Shown: in pieces, positions 1 through 13,300 of the stretch
How the letters are laid out: each line of letters starts with the position of its first letter
Numbering within the stretch: position 1 is the first letter of the stretch
Source: Hymenolepis diminuta
Taxonomy: Eukaryota; Platyhelminthes; Cestoda; Cyclophyllidea; Hymenolepididae
Direction of reading: 5' to 3'
Assembly: GCA_900708905.1 (NCBI GenBank)
Contig: CAADRB010000028.1
Location: 1,536,221 to 1,600,220, forward strand
DNA: 64,000 nt
The notes under the pieces: generated by a model
The model's input: only the letters and a program-made list of their open reading frames with translations
Database searches by the model: none
What the model was told of the DNA's origin: nothing
Translations under genes and position numbers: made by a program

Positions 1-3000
1 ACTGCAGATTTTGCAACCCGAAACTATAATAAAAATAATTGAATTTGGTTGACCTTAAAATACAACAATTTTTACATTTGTGAAAGATTTTTATTGCGCA
101 TTATTATTTCTATTCCTTTTTGTTCGAGATGCAAGCCTTCTGTATCTTCTCTAATTTTGCTCTGTCCAATTATTTTAAACGAATTTAAATAACAAAGGCT
201 CTTTTTTCTTATGCGATACTGACCAATAGAAAGCCTCAAAAAAGATGCGTCGACAACAATGGCAGCATGCAGTCCATTTTTTTAACATTATAATTAAAAT
301 CTTAATAATTTAACTGATTGAATGAGAGTAATTGATTCTATTGATGTATTCTATTAGGAATTGGTAACTTTTAATTATTTATTTCAGTTTTAAAATTTAA
401 ATCGATATCAGATATCCCAAAACTGGATATCCTTTTTGTAGGACATATTATTTAGCTGATTGTTATCGTTAGTCGACAGTAGCTTCCGTGTGATTATTGT
501 CTTTTGTCGGATTGGGTTTTACTTTCATAACCCAGAAAGTACTTCCTCTTAATAGGTGTCATTAATAAAATAATACCTTTATATGATCTTTGGTGCAGCA
601 TAGTGTTGGCGAAATATACAGTAGATATTAGCGTCAGTGGCTATTTCAGCAAATATACGCTTAAGTTGTTAATGAAGTGCACTTTGATTATATTCTAGTT
701 ATAATCAAGTTAACTTTTATGATCAATATGTATTGAACTTATTTGAAAACAAGACTGCATCTGGATTTGCAGATCAAACATTCGATTTAATAAACTATTC
801 CATAGCTCAGGACGCCTTGAACTTGAATTCACCCAGAAAAGAGGAAAGTTATGAAATTAAAGCACTAAGCATATTCAGCTGGCTTTTTTGATGGTATGAC
901 TTAATTTTTTTCTTTTGCTTTATTCTTGATTTGCAGTTGATTTATATTTGCATGTCTTATAGTGTCCTTTGTTCAAATGCTTTTCCAAGATTAAAAATTA
1001 TAATGTTTCAGCTTACCATGGGCGATAAAATTTATGGGTTCAAATTTAGTTTGCACACATTAATTTATAGAGTATATTTTTCATTAAAATAACTGAACTT
1101 TTGTTATATTTTCCAGTTTTTGTTGGAATTTGTTCTCTGCGCTAGTTCGGGAAACCTAAATATGCTTTTTTTCTATATTTCAAATATCAAAATCGTGTCA
1201 GATAAATATAACTGGGGATTTAGTATATGAAAATGCATTTAGCACAAAGTTTTATAAAATAAGCATTGTTTTAACATATTAACTCCCACATATATATACA
1301 CTCGAGGAACTATTGTAAAAGACTACGGGGAAATATGAAGCTAAATAAATGTTATAAAAGACAAGATTAAACAAACACAATTTATGTGTCTTATTTGTCT
1401 TAGGTGAAAGTGGACAACTTAATGCTCGCAGAATTCATATAAATTTTGGCTGCTTACATTTTGATTTCATTATATACTCCCGTAGTTCAATGCTCTGTCT
1501 CAACTCCTATTGTACTATTTTGTTATTTAGCATATTCAAATGCTATCCAATAGGTGATACTTTTCACTATACTTTGCTTTTCTATGGATAATAGTTAACA
1601 CGAAAATCAGGTGATTTCGAAAGCAAAAGGTGATGGGTAAAAATAAACTCCAGAGCAGGGCTAATGCATTTCCATGTAGAATATTGTAACACCGGATTGA
1701 GTTGTCAATCCGGTTGTCGTCGAAAGGTCAGGAACGAGCGTTCATTACAAAAAGATAACTTAACTACACACAGAATGTGATCTAAGAAGGTTACGTGTAA
1801 AAGATATTTGTCTGTGTCTGCTAGTAGTGCTTATTGCTGGATGACATATCGTGTCATTTCAACAACTTATTTCATCTTATAACTAAGATGTTAACAGAAT
1901 TAAACTGGTTAACAGGGTTTTGGCAGAAGTGCTTAATTTTTAAATATGGTAACTTCCACTTGATAAATGTTACGCATATTTGCATATGTAAAGGAATGCC
2001 TAAATTGAGTTACCGATTCTTCCTTCCGGTTCTTAGCTACCATATCAATAATACGCCTCAGTTTACAGCCTACACTACATAGGGTACAGCATACCGTTAT
2101 ATATTGCCTGCTAGGCTTATTATTACGACAATCTTTTATTCAATAACCTCAACTCAATCATCTTTATTTTCATTCCAATTCATTCTCACATATTCTTGTC
2201 AATATTGAATTCCAGTTAAAACATTTTCACTGCATGCTATTTTTAAATAGTTGTATTTTATTATCAATGTTAATATTATTTACTATATTGTAAAAAATGT
2301 TTTCAAGATTTGTTATCGTTGGGTATAAAAGATATCGACCATTTTCAATTCTATATATAAAAGCTGCATGGCAAATTTTTTCTTAAAGCATGGCATTTGC
2401 ATTTTTTTATTTGCTGCCAAGGGGCACAGTAATTCGAGCCGCACCACGAGACCCAGTTTTATTAATATTTTAGCTGAAAAACAAATCATTCGGGATACGG
2501 TTGTGTAAAAAGGAATTGTTCCACACATGTTTCCTATTTCACATTTGTTTGCCTTCGATAAGCTTTGATTTTCAATGTCAGCAATTTTAGGGCTAATCAA
2601 AGGCAACTTCCAATGCGGTTTTGTTTCAGCTGCATTGAGCATAAAAAATATCCATCAAAAATGTTATAGAACGATTTATTTCAAGACAAACAATGTATTG
2701 ATTTATGCAAAATATTATCCAGTCTGGGGTTAGATGCTAACTATTAGGAACGGAATGGTGTGATAACTTAGTTCTTAGATGTCAGTATGGAATAACAAAT
2801 GTTTGGACTTTACGGGTCACATGCAATCAAAATAATCTATATGAAATATCTTTCCTTGATAAATATAATGAAATTTCAATTATATTCACTCGCTATTCAA
2901 TAAATTAAAATAAACTAGATAAAAATTTGAATCACTTATATTTATTATATTTAAATAAATTTTAAATAATAGCAGAAAATAATTCAAATTTAAAAAATAA

Positions 3001-3868
3001 GCTGACAATGTTATTTCAATTTGTGCTTAAATGAAGAAAGTTTTCCCTTGATAAAGCATATATAAAATGTGATACGTGATAAAAAAACAACTTCAAAGAA
3101 GAAGCGAAAACTAGGATTTATCTACTGCAAATCACATCATTTGAATAAGCTCAGATTGAGATTGTAGTAGAGATTAAAATAAAAGAAGAATTCAAAGCTT
3201 TCTGATTTTGGTTTCAACCATCACTGATTTTCTTTAGAACAATGCGATGGATGAGTGGAGTTTAATCAGGAATCTTATGAATATGAAATCAATGCATGAT
3301 ATGTTTTACTTAAATAGTAATGAGAGAATCGATTGCTGAGTTGAAGTTTATTTAATAGGCTACTTAGAATTTTGACATATGTGAGATGACCAATGCCACA
3401 ATGCTCTTAAGGGTGATCATTTAGGATAGTTTTAGGATAGAGGAGATCAGTGGATAGTAGCGAATTAAAAAAATTACAACAAAAGATTATAAAACTATTT
3501 GCTTATTTACAGTCGAAATTAAATTGTTGAGATATGGTTGATATACGTGTATTCAGTTTAAAAACACCCATAAAATCATGAAAATATTGGAAAAATATCA
3601 TTTAAAGTAACTGTTACATTGTTCAATTACTGACAATAAAGTCGAGTTTCAATTATATGCTGCCTGATAAAAATGAATAAATTTTGATTCGGCAAAGACT
3701 GTATCAACAATTCATCATTCATTATTCATAAAAATTATATATTTGTCAAAGTGTGTTAAATTGTAATGTCGTTATCCTTCATAATTTTGGACTAAAATCA
3801 ACCATTAAGGCAATTAGGTGTTAATAATGATGTCTGAAATTGTGGCTATTATGGAAGGCTAATAAGGA
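1..3868. other. gene-free AT-rich stretch
   Basis: No coding exon is supported on either strand; open frames are short and unlike any known protein. The hairpin at 1691 is the clearest structure. Near 2405-2460 the minus strand reads GCGGCTCGAATTACTGTGCC and then an A-rich run, which may be the end of a retroposon. Confidence 0.5.
1691..1714. repeat. perfect 10-bp stem, 4-base loop hairpin
   Basis: ACCGGATTGA is followed by GTTG and then the exact reverse complement TCAATCCGGT. It is GC-rich compared with its surroundings. It is not followed by a T-run, and no gene is nearby, so a terminator role is not supported. It may be part of a repeat. Confidence 0.6.
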
Positions 3869-4056
3869 TGTAAAATATTGTTATAATCCGCTCCCCTCTC
3901 TAGGATACCGTAACCGACTCTCAGGTTCCCTAAGACATTACACTACTCACGAATACGACCCGACAACACCACAATACAAAACGGCCAAACCAACATATCA
4001 AAATAAGACGCATGCTTTCGTGTCAACAGGTCGATTTATTTTATCCGCCATTTACA
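3869..4056. repeat. possible solo LTR, 188 bp, TGTAAA...TTTACA
   Basis: This GC-richer block in AT-rich surroundings begins TGTAAA and ends TTTACA, the TG...CA form of LTR ends. It lies 300 bases from the minus-strand integrase tail, where that element's 3' LTR would fall. No target-site duplication is seen. An 85-codon open frame inside it resembles nothing known. Confidence 0.25.
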
Positions 4057-4349
4057 ACCGTTATGTAAATAAATTCGTTCAAATAAAAGGGAATTAAAAG
4101 GTGAAAAATAAAGAATCTTATATATAAGAATTATTTTGAGGAAAATATTATTTTCTTATATATAGTACACTCGTTAGTAGATTTGATCACTATCCATCCA
4201 TCCTTAGAGCGAGATCGACCGGGAGAGAAATTACCTTGAGTTCTGATAGTGCACTGAAGGCAATATCTTGATCGTTTCTTTCGTTGAACTACATCGGTGA
4301 ATCATAAGCCGTTCTGGATGAGGGAGCTGTAAAATACAGAATAATAAAT

Positions 4350-4728
4350 TGTTAGTGTCAAGATTATTTAAAGAATGATGTCTTTCACTATACGACAAAT
4401 CAAACCCTCCAAGTCTGAGTTGTCTGTGATCTCGAACTCAAGTGTCCTTTCAGGCCCTCGTATCGCAGATGTCGCTGCCATACAGCTTGGTGATTACGGC
4501 AGCTGCCCAGTGGGGATTTAAATGATGGTTAAGGGCATACACAAGATCACCAGCACTATATGCACGCCTTGGGTTACACTTTGTTGGGACGCAAAGTAGT
4601 TTTGATAGCAACATCTCTTTATACACTGTTCTCAAATCAGGACCTCTAAATTCTGCTCTAGGGCGGATTGTCCTAGCAGGGCGAGAGATCTCCTTAGGTA
4701 AATAATCGGTCGGAACAAAATTTGGCAA
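4350..4728 (-). pseudogene. Ty3/Gypsy integrase C-terminal tail, decayed fragment
   Basis: The minus-strand frame from 4728 reads the loop-poor tail typical of retroelement integrases: AGDLVYALNHHLNPHWAAAV followed by ITKLYGSD, matching the usual 'GD-V-A ... W--G-V ... GS--Y-V' pattern. The stop at 4450 interrupts it. Just beyond, in another frame, VRDHRQLR resembles the VRHRNQLR block that closes this domain. The upstream integrase core is not recognisable. The piece points away from the gag fragment that starts about 500 bases later, so the two cannot be one intact element. Confidence 0.6.
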
Positions 4729-4949
4729 AATGTAGAGTCAGACTGTGTACTTGGGTCCGTAACGAGCGTTTCTGGTATACCACGAATTCACTGAAGATAG
4801 AGATGGCTGATCTGCTGATCTGATCAGCGAGGGTAGAATAATATCGGACCTTTTGAATGTGAATTTGTCACCGTAGTGTATATCGCACTTTTAGTAGATT
4901 CGAAGTCGTAAGTTAGAGTTAAGTCCTGTGAAAATCTGGTTTCGACGAC

Positions 4950-5035
4950 TGAATTGGGATTTCGGCAACATGTAGACACTGGTTGCCCCACATCGCATCG
5001 ATATTTGGAGGCGCACAGCCTCGAATATCGAAGCC
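4950..5035 (+). repeat. primer-binding-site-like sequence and imperfect hairpin upstream of gag
   Basis: CTGGTTGCCCCACA at about 4979 sits where a primer-binding site would be expected, about 250 bases before gag. It resembles the CTGGTGACCCC type seen in CsRn1-like elements. It is followed by an inverted repeat at 4999-5030 (CGATATTTGGAGGC paired with GCCTCGAATATCG, one base bulged). No LTR could be delimited to its left. Confidence 0.35.
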
Positions 5036-5230
5036 AGTACCGATCTGGAGCTCCACTTACATACCATTAATGCTTAGGTTAAAGTATCTTCTAGAATTAA
5101 AATTTACCTGCATTAACGTACCATACTTCTGCCTCCTTTGAGTTAATGCTCTCCTGTTGCTCGGATTCTATCTCGTTGAACTGCTCGCGGAAGATCCACG
5201 ACAGAAGCCTTCTTTATTTGTGAAAATCGA

Positions 5231-6440
5231 ATGGTAGGGTTGCTGGACGAAATGAGAATCATCATGCTATTTCGGAAGTTCAGTAAAAGTGACCACGATC
5301 TCTACCCCGCTTATCTCCTACCACTTTCGCCAAAGGACCTGACGTTTGAGGAGACGATCATAAAGTACGAGAAGGTGTTTGGTGATAACATCTCTCTTTT
5401 CAATAGATTTGACTACACGCGAAGGTGAAGGTATTCACAAGTCCACAGCTATTGTGATTTGAATGTGCAACACACTCTCGTATAGGTTGCTAAAGGAGGA
5501 TCAATTTAGGCGCCTTGTATTCATTCGGAGTCTTCGTCCAGCATACTATGCGGAAATTCGCCTGAAACTGCTGTCTGTTTTAGATAATAACCCAGATATT
5601 ATGTTATACAATTTGGTGGATGAATATGACAATTTTCGGAGACTTATTGCCGACTCGAACATGGTTAAAAAATGGAACTCGAGCATGCCTAATCAGAAAA
5701 CCCAAAATCGACCGATCAACTAAAAATAACCCGACGACGCAGCCTCAGACACAGCAGATGTATCCCAGTAACTCCTATTATGAAGCTAGGTCCCGATTTT
5801 ATGGCGGCTTTCACCTCTATAAAGATTGTCCTTTCTTTAGACATCAGTGCCAGGACTGCAATTCGTACGGACACAAGGGAGGATTCTCCCAAAGCAGTCA
5901 ATAACGACCGTACCCAAGCCACAAAAGAGGTCCCTATCAGGCTCAGCACTGCCAAGCGTATGGTATACCAACACGATGTAGGTTAATGTAAGTAGATGTC
6001 GCCATGAAACCCCAAGTGTTAATGGAGTGTTTCTCGAGTTGCAAGTTAACACTGGCTCAGACATAGTCTCAAACGAGGCTTTGAAAACTCTTGGTAGCCT
6101 CAGGCTAGATACTGCTCATTTTAAAGTATCTCAGTACAAGTGTTAAAATGCGAGACAATCTTCGAAGGGAAAACCGCCTTCACTGTGTGTAATGAAGCTG
6201 ATCGTGGTATCAACCTCTTCGGGTTGGACTGGATTGATGTGTTCAACGGTTTCGAGCCGAAAATCCGAAGTGTAATCTGCCAATAGGAGCAAATAAAAGA
6301 AATGCTGAAGCGACTCGCAGCTGTGTTCGAGGAAGCAGTAAGAAGGTGCACACAAACGACCCCCAGGTTACTTCAAAAGCCAGAGGCAAATTGTATGTTC
6401 CGACCAAAAAGACCGGTATCCATTGTAACTATGAAAATCA
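5231..6440 (+). pseudogene. Ty3/Gypsy gag - zinc knuckle - protease - RT start, decayed
   Basis: Pieces of one polyprotein follow in order, broken by stops and frameshifts. Gag: 5231-5428 (LSPKDLTFEETI, KVFGDNISLF) and 5463-5713 (QFRRLVFIRSL, ADSNM), the DUF7083-type gag of flatworm elements. Cys/His knuckles: 5796-5880 (FHLYKDCPFFRHQCQDC, GHKGGF), where an expected Cys reads Tyr. Aspartic protease: about 5985-6280 (LQVNTGSDIV ... NLFGLDWID), with the catalytic DTG reading NTG, which would be inactive. Reverse transcriptase start: about 6302-6420 (LAAVFEEA, RPKRPV). The reverse transcriptase core, RNase H and integrase do not follow. The element belongs near the CsRn1-like clade on the shape of its gag and knuckles; that placement is inference. 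Confidence 0.78.
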
Positions 6441-7304
6441 TTGGGGACGAGGGACGGGGGTATTGTAACCCGTTACATATTCGAAATGAGCTGCCCAATT
6501 ATGGTGAAAAATGTTATTTTTCTTATATATACCACATATTCTCCAAAAATATATCGTATTACAATTTTTACGTTTAAATCATTATAGAGAACAATAAAAA
6601 TACTTCTTTTAATGTGAGAAGGAACACAGTTGTCAAACGAAAAATATGTATAATTTATTATCAAATTAATGGATACCCTAATCACGTCTAAAGAAATGAC
6701 GTATGTTTCTAATTGCACCTAATTTTCAAGGATTTAGAATCACTGGTCACATATTATATCACTACTAATGAGGGGATTTAAGAACATTTCGATGGTCATA
6801 CTCTACACAAAACGGAAATTCTAATATAAGTAATTATGTCTTCAGTTAAAAAAGTTATAATCGATAGGAGCTTTCATATTTTATGCTCACAGTCAGATTT
6901 AGCCAGCTAAAAACACTAAAATTAAGCAATATGAAATGTTATTCATCAATAATTTTATTGCAGAAATTTAATCCCACTGATATAATTGCGTAATATCGCT
7001 CATAACGTTTGAATTAATCCGAAATTAGGGCTAATTTTATATCTTAATGCAGTAATTCTAATGCATCATGTTTAGGTAAGCGAAAATATTCTAATTCATT
7101 GTCGGCAATTCACGTTTGACATTTAAAACATTCCCTGCTTTAGTATAAAGCGTTTATATTACTTCAATATTAAAATTTATTAAATATTAAACTTTAAAAT
7201 AAAGATAAAATGCACTTTAATTGAGTAATTATGAAGTCCTTGAAAACGTTTTAAACGACGATCTGTTTGTTTGCTAACCGTTTGCAAGGCTTAAAATAAA
7301 ATTA
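6441..7304. other. spacer between the retroelement remnant and CCDC39
   Basis: Very AT-rich, with no exon or repeat recognised. The CCDC39 promoter should lie here. No clear 3' splice acceptor precedes the CCDC39 start codon, unlike numb. Confidence 0.4.
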
Positions 7305-10300
7305 ATGGAGAGTATTATACGTAATGTATTTGAGGCTGTTTTTCCTGATAGAAATTTCGCAGTGCCAATGGCCAACGAAGAAAATAATTGTCTTCTTCAG
7401 AAGGTTGTTCATATGAGCAGCAATAAGTAACAAAAGTATTTTTTTTGCAATTTGTTTGGTGTTGTCAATTCATAATGGTGACAAATACAGTTAAATGTTA
7501 AATAATTTTAATATTATTTATTTATATGCAATTAACAGAATCAAATTTATTTCTCTTTAGCTCGAAAATACGCTTTTTTGTGGAACGAAATTAGATAAGG
7601 CGCTAACTACATTAGACCGTCGTATCAAGTTGATGGCAGAACACAAAAGTGAAATAAGCAAGACAGTACGAGATATCACCACACAATATCAAATAATGAG
7701 CGCTAACTGCTTAAGCGAGGATCATCTTCTTACACTCTGCAATAACGAAGTTTCTAACATTAAAATGGATATTAAGCAAAAAAAAGCCCAATCTAATAGT
7801 ATGAAGGAAAAAGTATTTGCAATAGAAGTAAGACACATTTTAAATGTAGCATAAAATTCGAGAATAAAATTTTTGAAAAGCGTATGAATATACGAAATGT
7901 TCAAGAGACCCTCCAAATTGAAACCGCTCAACTAGAAGACTTGATGAATTTTGCACTTCAAAAATGTGATGATACATATGCTATCAAATGCTATCAACAT
8001 ACGGATGAATCCGTAGTCAAAGTAACATACTTTTAACTACTTATTAGTTCATTAGGAACTTTTCATGAAAATTCAAAATCTTTCAGAAGAGAAAACTAAT
8101 GTAAAATCGAAGTTGGATAGATTAGTTATTGACGGGAACGTAATGAAAGTAAGATTATATCTACATGAACGAAATCAGTTTTTTTCTACGTACTTCGTAA
8201 AATAATTTTCTAATTTATAAGTTTTTATTCTTCATGTTAAAAGATGGGCTTTCGCGTGTGTGAGATTTCATGAAATTATCTTTTACTAATTAATTCTATT
8301 AGTATCAAATGGAAAGGCTCGGAAAAGAAGCTGGAAACGATAATTCAGAGAGAAAAGAGGCGCTGAATCTATGGCAAAAGACTGTTAGTCGATCTGAGAA
8401 TCGATCGGAAAAAATTGAGTCTCTTTTGCAGGTTTGAATACTTCTATGATTCAATGACTCGTGCCTTTTCTCACTAACATATTAATGTGTATGTAGTTAT
8501 ATGAAGACCTCGATCAGAAAATCGACGAAAACTTGATAAATAAAAAGGAACAAGCACATTTTCTCGCTGGCTCAATTAAAGATACTGCTGAGTGCAGAAT
8601 AAAAATAGAAGACTCGGAAAGGAAACTGAAGGTTTTAAAAGAGGAAAGCGCAATTGCTGTGAGTGAGATGAAAACCACTAAATCAGAGGTTTGCTCAGCC
8701 CATTTTACAACTTCAAATTTTAGCTAAAAGCTCTTAACAATATAACTGTCAGAAGTTGTTTAAATCTACGATCTCTCCGATTGGTTATTAAGGAATCAAA
8801 ATTTGCGAATTCTACACAATTCGATCAGTAAGAATTAATGAACCAATCACGCTCTTAGGATAAATAAGACCTTAGAAAATATAGAAAAATTGCAAATGAG
8901 GTTAAAAGATGTTCAGGAGAGTAAACTCTCTGTTGACCAATTGGTTAATGAAACTGAGTTTCTACTTCGAGAAGAAGAAAGACACGCCAACAACTTAATT
9001 AAACATATTGAAAATCTCAGCCGACGTCGATTTCATATCTCTCAGGTTGGTTTCCACTTACTAGTTTGCCACTGAATACATTTGATACCGAATGTACCAT
9101 TTCTAAATATAGGAGAAGCAAACTGCAAATGACAATAAGTTAAAAACGGAAGGTTTGATTAAAAGCTATAAAAATAATATTAAAATTCTCGATGATGAAA
9201 TCTCTAAAATGGAGGAAATTTTAACGCAACAAGACCGCATTTTTTATGATCAGGTTGGTTCAAACATTATAAATACTGAATAATTATAATTATGAATTTA
9301 TGTTACTGAATATATATAGTTAATAAGATATCTCAAAGAAATATATTAACTATTATATTTTAGGACTTCAAAATTATTCAAATTGAAAATCGTATATCGA
9401 AAATGCAAATGGATACATCAAATATGGAAGAGTTAGTGGCATTTCAAGAAAAATTAAATAAACTTTCTGCGGAGTTAGGAGGCCTTGAAACATTATACCA
9501 GAAACTTTCCAGAGAATTGAAGAATTTAGAGGTAAATTAGTTGCCGTATTCATAACTTCTTCCTTGGCATCGTCCCTCTAAGTTATTGGCGGTTCAGTGA
9601 AGGGGGGTTTTATAATAAGAGCTAATAGTGACACGGGAAATTTATAAACTTCAGCCAGCATGTAGGACAAATGTATGAGGGGAACTACTCGTAAGAACAG
9701 TGATGACGGAGGAAATATAGACTAGAAGATAGGTATGCCAAAGTCCTTAAGTTCAGTATACACATGAACACCTGAGTATCATTGGCTTCCGTTGTTTCTA
9801 GTTTGCCTGTCTAATCAGTTGCGATTTACACAAAATAATGCTATATCATCATCTGGACGAAGTCACTATTGTATTACTGTTAGTAGGATAAAAATTGAAA
9901 TGAACTGAAGATACGTTCACTGGTAAGGAAATGTTTCATCTATTGCTTTAAAACAGGATATTATTATTCCCTTGCTTATAGATTTCGTTAGGACGTAAAG
10001 TACTGAACTACATCCAAGAAGTAAAGAGCATACGAAAATAAAACTCTGTAAGGTTCTTTATGTCCCGAATTCATTTTCTCCTTCCACCAGATCCCTTTCC
10101 ATAGCTTCTATTGGACAGTTTAATCTCTCCTTGTGTTCCGATGCATTACTATAGTGAAAACTCTAATTAATTTTTTCATGACTTTGGGTAGTAAATCATT
10201 TACTCTGGTTTTCTATTTCGATTTTCCGATTAAATGGAAATCTGAAGAGAATTTTTAGAATTCTACTTTTACAGCTAAAATGAATATATTATTTAAGTTA

Positions 10301-13300
10301 AAAGATCATAATTTTAAAGCGCTCTAGAGAATAATGACATTTACTGATAAAGTTTATGGAAATTTCAGACTGAATCAACACAAATGGAGCGTGTTTTGGC
10401 AAAATTCTCAAATTATAAAAAATCACTTGATATGCAGAGAGATAACGATGAGTTAAACATTGGTTTGACTGAGAAAGCTCTCTTGGATCTTAAGAATGAA
10501 CGCAATCGTATTCTAGTGGATAAAACCATGCTGCGGCTGAAAATGCAAAGAATCGATAAGAAACTGGAATTCTTCGATGAGAAAGTTTTTAATTTGGAGA
10601 AATATCGGGTTGATGTAGAGACTTGTGTGAGGGAACGAGAACTTGATATCAACATCGCTATGGAAACGCTAAAAATGAAAATACATCTTGCAAATGAAGA
10701 AAAGTCGAAATTGAAGAAAGAAATCAATTTCAAAAGACTGAGAGCTGACATGCTCATGAATCGGTAAATTATCCTTAGACAGACTCTCATTTATAATAGG
10801 CATTGGCTTTTAAGAATTTACTTGTTTTAGATATGAAATTGAGTTACTTAAAATGAATAAGTCCGAAGATGAGGAATCAGATAATCAGACGTATCATGTA
10901 ATCAAGGTAATTACGAAAATTATTTTCCAAATGTTTTGTATTGTTTTGAAATAATTGGAAAACCTATATTGCTGTGCATAATAAAAAATGTATCTACATT
11001 GGAGGAAGTTATTTTTTGAAACTGACATAAAAATTTGGATGTAGTTGAAATAATATCTTCATCATTATCACTTTTCTAATAAGATTCACTACTATTAGTT
11101 ATTTCCCTTTTGTTTTCATTTTTAAATTTGCTTTTAGCAAATTTGTTAACAGGTAACCGAAGTAAAGTTTTTGTTTTCATTGAGACTACTTTACAGTTGC
11201 CACTTAATTTTTACTTAATTTGAAAGTAGCCTTATTATTTGCTTCGAAAGAATCTTTTATATTTTAAAGGTAATGCAAGAAATAGACGATTTACACATCT
11301 ATGGCAATAAACTAAATGCAGAAATTGAGCAGTCTAAACGTGAGCTAGAAGCTCTCCAAAATACACTTTCGTTGGTGAAAGAGAGCAATCGTCTTTATGA
11401 ATATAATTACAAAGAAGCCGATCCGGAATTAATTGAAGAAAGAAACGGACTTGAACAGATTTGCAAGAACTGGAAGAAGGATGTTCAGGAAAAGAAGAGG
11501 AATTATGTTTCACTTGCAACTGCCGCTCAGGTAGATTTAGCTTATATCGTCCAACTAGACGGACACTTTTATCGATCATGTCCAATATAATATTTATCTT
11601 TTAAAACAATTTGAAAGTAACCGTATAATATTTGTTCTCAACATTTATTTTCCAGAAAAAGCACCTTGCTTGTGAAACAGCCGATGATGATCTAAGGGAA
11701 GCTGCAATATTGAAAATGAAACTAGATGGAAATAAAACAAAACAAGAGAAAGATATAAGCCTTTTGAAGGAACGTATAATACGAGCAAACAAGAGTCTAC
11801 AGAAGGCGAAATCCGCCGCCATCAAGCAGTTCCCAAGCATAGTTGACATAGATGATGGGGATATAAGAGATGATATTGAGGTATATCGTTTTAAAAATGG
11901 TCATTGCCGTTGCCTAAATTAATTTAAATAACATATTCTTCCCCTTAGTTGCGACTGATGAAAGATCTGGTAGAGAAGGTGGCGGCACTTCTGATGAGTC
12001 AAGTTAAATCAGCCCGAGTTGATCAGAAGACTATGGAGATTAAAGCGAGAGCGTACCTCAGAGCTGCTGATATTATAACTAGTCCGGGATCTTCTGCTAA
12101 AAATTCTGAAATAATATTCAGTGGAACATCTTCTGCAAGAGCATCGGTCTGTAATGCTACTGCAACGGCCTTTCTTACATCTCCTGCATCTTCCGGGTGG
12201 GTAGTTTGGAAATAAAAATGTCGACTTCTAAATCCTTATTTCTGTAACAAACGTATGTGTAAGATTTTGTTTCCAAATTCAATATTACTGATTCAACATA
12301 AAACTGCAAATAGATGGACAGGAAATGGATCGAATTACTCTATATCAGAAATGAGCAGAAAACATTTTTTCTCAGATTTGTCACTATTCCTTCATAGGGG
12401 ATTTCATTTAAAAAGTCAAATGATTTATTTAAAATAATGGAGAAATGAGAATAAACCACATAATCTTTTAATGAGTATTATTTTCCAACTAGGCCAGTTT
12501 TGCCGTCCAAACACTTTCGACTTCATAAAAAGTGACATTAAATTAAGTGAACACAAGTTGTTCTAAGTGCCAGCAGCTCCTTAAATATGTTTAAAATTTC
12601 CTTGAAACTTTTATTAACCCCAGACTGTTAAAAACTGCTTATGTTAAATATTACCAACTAGATATGCACATTTTTGGTATTTGATGCTTTAAAAGCAGAC
12701 GAAAACAATCAAATCGTCTATGTGTGAAGCACTAATAAGAGAGGAAATTCAAGTATTATGATGGCTTTCATATCGTTGCTAAATATTGGATAGGTCTGTC
12801 ACTAAACAGCGTGATCACACCATTTATATTTCCATTACCTGGCACAACTACATTGATTATAATAATTTGTTTCACCGTTATCACTAGTGTGAATCCAGTT
12901 TTTACGCTCTCATTTGGTTAATACTTGCCGTTTGGATAAACGCCGAGAAAGGTTGAAATACACTTAGCTTATCTCACTCAATATTATCACGAGGTATAAC
13001 TAATCAATAAATAATGGCTACTTATTGTTTATATATGGGCTACAAGAGGGGCATTTAGATATAGAGATGTAAATACTACAGTGATTAAAAGTGAAAGGAA
13101 ATTAAATTCGATATTTTTCAAAAAAGTCACAGAAAACTCAGACGTCATCAATATTTAGTGTGGTAGTATGGCCTGTCGCCTTAAGACTTCTTATTGATCG
13201 ACATTAGATTAGTTTCGAAGATGCTCAGATGAAGATTTACGCTGAATGTGGATTTTCAAGAACAGATATTCACATTCATACGTGGTTGCATAATCTTGTT

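Noticed and set aside
2405..2460. Box-B-like GGCTCGAATTA followed by an A-rich run on the minus strand
   Set aside because: The A-rich run follows too closely for a tRNA or the SINE family seen elsewhere; too little to call a feature.
10413..10790. 125-codon open frame on the minus strand
   Set aside because: It is the antisense shadow of CCDC39 exon 11.
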